Source of the DNA: JACQSR01 sp042577505
GTDB lineage: Archaea > Nanobdellota > Nanobdellia > Woesearchaeales > JACQSR01
NCBI GenBank assembly: GCA_042577505.1
Contig: JBHPEA010000006.1
Span: forward strand, 1-51,523
DNA: 51,523 nucleotides
Direction: 5' to 3'
Shown: in pieces, positions 50,402 to 51,523 of the stretch
Numbering within the stretch: the stretch's first letter is position 1
How the letters are laid out: the number at the start of each line of letters is the position of its first letter
The notes under the pieces: generated by a model
Seen by the model: only the letters and a program-made list of their open reading frames with translations
Told to the model about the DNA's origin: nothing
The model's database searches: none
Program-made: the position numbers and the translations under genes

Positions 50402-51514
50402 ATGAAAGCACAAATTTCAGGTGTTGAGCTGTATTTTTTAGTAAAGGAATTGCAGGGTTTAGTAGATGGTAAAGTTGAAAAAATATATAATCCTAAAAAA
50501 GAAGAAGTTATTTTTACATTACACCTTCCAAATATAGGTAAAAAGATTCTTAGAATTGTTGCAGGTAAGTATATGTATATTTCTGAATCTCGGGAGAGTG
50601 CTGTTGAACCTACTGGATTTTGTACTTATCTTAGGAAACAGCTATCTAATGCTCGTATAAGGGAGATAATTCAATTAGAGTCTGAGAGGATTGTTAAAAT
50701 TGTTTTTGAGAAGAAAGAAGGGAAGAAAAATTTGATTGTTGAATTATTTGGTCGTGGGAATATCTTGCTTACTGATTCAAATGATGTTATTTTAACTGCT
50801 GTGGATTATCATAAATTCAAAGATAGGACTATAAGACCTAAAGAAACGTATACTTATCCTAAGAGAGAAATTAATGTATTTTCATTACATATTGATGAGA
50901 TGAAGAAAGCTATAACTTCTACTGAGAAGGATAGTCTTGCTACGTTTTTGGCAGTAGATTTAGGATTAGGTGGTGTGTTTTCAGAAGAACTTTGTCTTAG
51001 AGTAGGATTTGATAAGAAAAGGAAACCAAATGACCTTTCTCTTAAAGAACAGCATAAGATTGTTGAAGAATTATTTACTTTGCTTAAGTCTAAGCTGAAA
51101 CCCAATATCATTACAAAAGAAGGTAAGCTTAAGGATATACTCCCAATTGAGATGGAAGTTTATAAGGGATTGGATAAAGAAGATTTTGGTACTTTTTCAA
51201 GTGCTTTAGATTCTGGAATTTCAAAATTTTTATTGGAAAAGAAACCAACTTCGAAGGAATTGGAGATTAAAAGATTGCAAAGGATTATTGATGCTCAAGA
51301 AAAGAAACTGGAAGAGATGAAAAAGGCTGAAGTTGAGAATAGGGAGAAAGGTGAAAAGATATTTGAGAATTATCAAGTTATTGATTCTTTGTTGAAAGAT
51401 TTGAATAAAATTGAGAAAGAACATTCCTGGCAGGAAATTAAAACTAAATTGAAAGGACATAAATTGATTAAGAATGTTGACGTTAAAGAGAAGAAGATAA
51501 CTGTTGATGTTTAA
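50402..51514 (+). CDS. NFACT/Rqc2-family protein, N-terminal half
   Basis: 370 residues. NFACT-N domain (~1-170) is clear: ISGVELYFLVKELQGLVDGKVEKIYNPKKEEVIFTLH, FCTYLRKQLSNARIREIIQ, and LIVELFGRGNILLTD. Then an HhH-like segment (~180-260) and long coiled-coil helices (~285-350). Archaeal homologues usually run to about 650 residues with a C-terminal NFACT-R domain. Here TAA at 51512 ends the frame in the stretch that normally leads into NFACT-R, and ATG follows at once in the same frame. Rqc2 homologues bind stalled 50S subunits and tRNA. Confidence 0.88.
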   Translation: MKAQISGVELYFLVKELQGLVDGKVEKIYNPKKEEVIFTLHLPNIGKKILRIVAGKYMYISESRESAVEPTGFCTYLRKQLSNARIREIIQLESERIVKIVFEKKEGKKNLIVELFGRGNILLTDSNDVILTAVDYHKFKDRTIRPKETYTYPKREINVFSLHIDEMKKAITSTEKDSLATFLAVDLGLGGVFSEELCLRVGFDKKRKPNDLSLKEQHKIVEELFTLLKSKLKPNIITKEGKLKDILPIEMEVYKGLDKEDFGTFSSALDSGISKFLLEKKPTSKELEIKRLQRIIDAQEKKLEEMKKAEVENREKGEKIFENYQVIDSLLKDLNKIEKEHSWQEIKTKLKGHKLIKNVDVKEKKITVDV

Positions 51515-51523
51515 ATGTTTTAT

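Overview
The window looks like a piece of an archaeal chromosome, most likely from a DPANN-type lineage (Woesearchaeota/Pacearchaeota-like; this placement is inference). The housekeeping genes are archaeal: RNase P subunit p30, RPA with a zinc finger, RadA, RadB, archaeal uS2, MBF1, a Fap7/AK6-type kinase, NFACT/Rqc2, ThpR and a TRAM protein. Promoters are of the TATA/BRE kind, often close enough to the ATG to predict leaderless mRNAs. The DNA is AT-rich, genes are tightly packed with many ATGA overlaps, and I see no rRNA, tRNA, CRISPR array or insertion sequence.

Region 1 (1-345) is the 3' end of the RNase P p30 gene. Region 2 (412-27596) is the centrepiece: about 27 kb of co-oriented genes that all encode secreted or membrane-anchored proteins. 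It has two giant paralogous Cys-rich secreted proteins built on repeated CCGDD modules (412-9131), and a third giant with metal-binding and thrombospondin type 3-like repeats, one transmembrane helix and a basic cytoplasmic tail (10540-15279). These are accompanied by 17 small to medium proteins with a short Lys/Arg + Gly/Ser/Ala leader and one N-terminal hydrophobic helix, the layout of type IV pilin-like (class III signal peptide) proteins. The array ends with two enzymes that look like peptidoglycan hydrolases: an M15-type peptidase on a pilin-like anchor and a membrane-anchored protein with two lytic-transglycosylase-like (SLT) domains. No assembly ATPase, PilC/TadC platform, prepilin peptidase or VirB4/VirD4 is present, so the assembly machinery would have to lie elsewhere. 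My inference is a surface apparatus, possibly for contact with a bacterial cell wall.

Region 3 (27647-34534) holds information-processing genes (RPA, RadA, a TRAM protein, ThpR) interrupted by toxin-antitoxin material: a PIN toxin convergent with an RHH antitoxin and flanked by a 32-bp imperfect direct repeat, an antitoxin followed by a gutted PIN remnant, and another RHH gene with a palindromic operator over its TATA box. A candidate structured RNA lies at 30985-31113.

Region 4 (34544-38782) has glycerol kinase, a CcdA-like thiol transporter whose helices appear circularly permuted, a DipZ-like thioredoxin protein that may feed disulfide chemistry for the Cys-rich surface proteins, and uS2 with a structured, pseudoknot-like 5' leader. 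Region 5 (38769-44148, minus strand) runs from a GT-C glycosyltransferase through FkbM, GT4 and a UbiA-family (DPPR-synthase-like) prenyltransferase to RadB and a PlsC-like acyltransferase. Region 6 (44194-51523) has a large PEGA/MopE-repeat lipoprotein, a four-helix membrane protein, MBF1, a membrane-anchored winged-helix regulator, two small lipoproteins, a Fap7-like kinase and the front half of NFACT, which ends at an in-frame TAA followed directly by ATG at the window edge.
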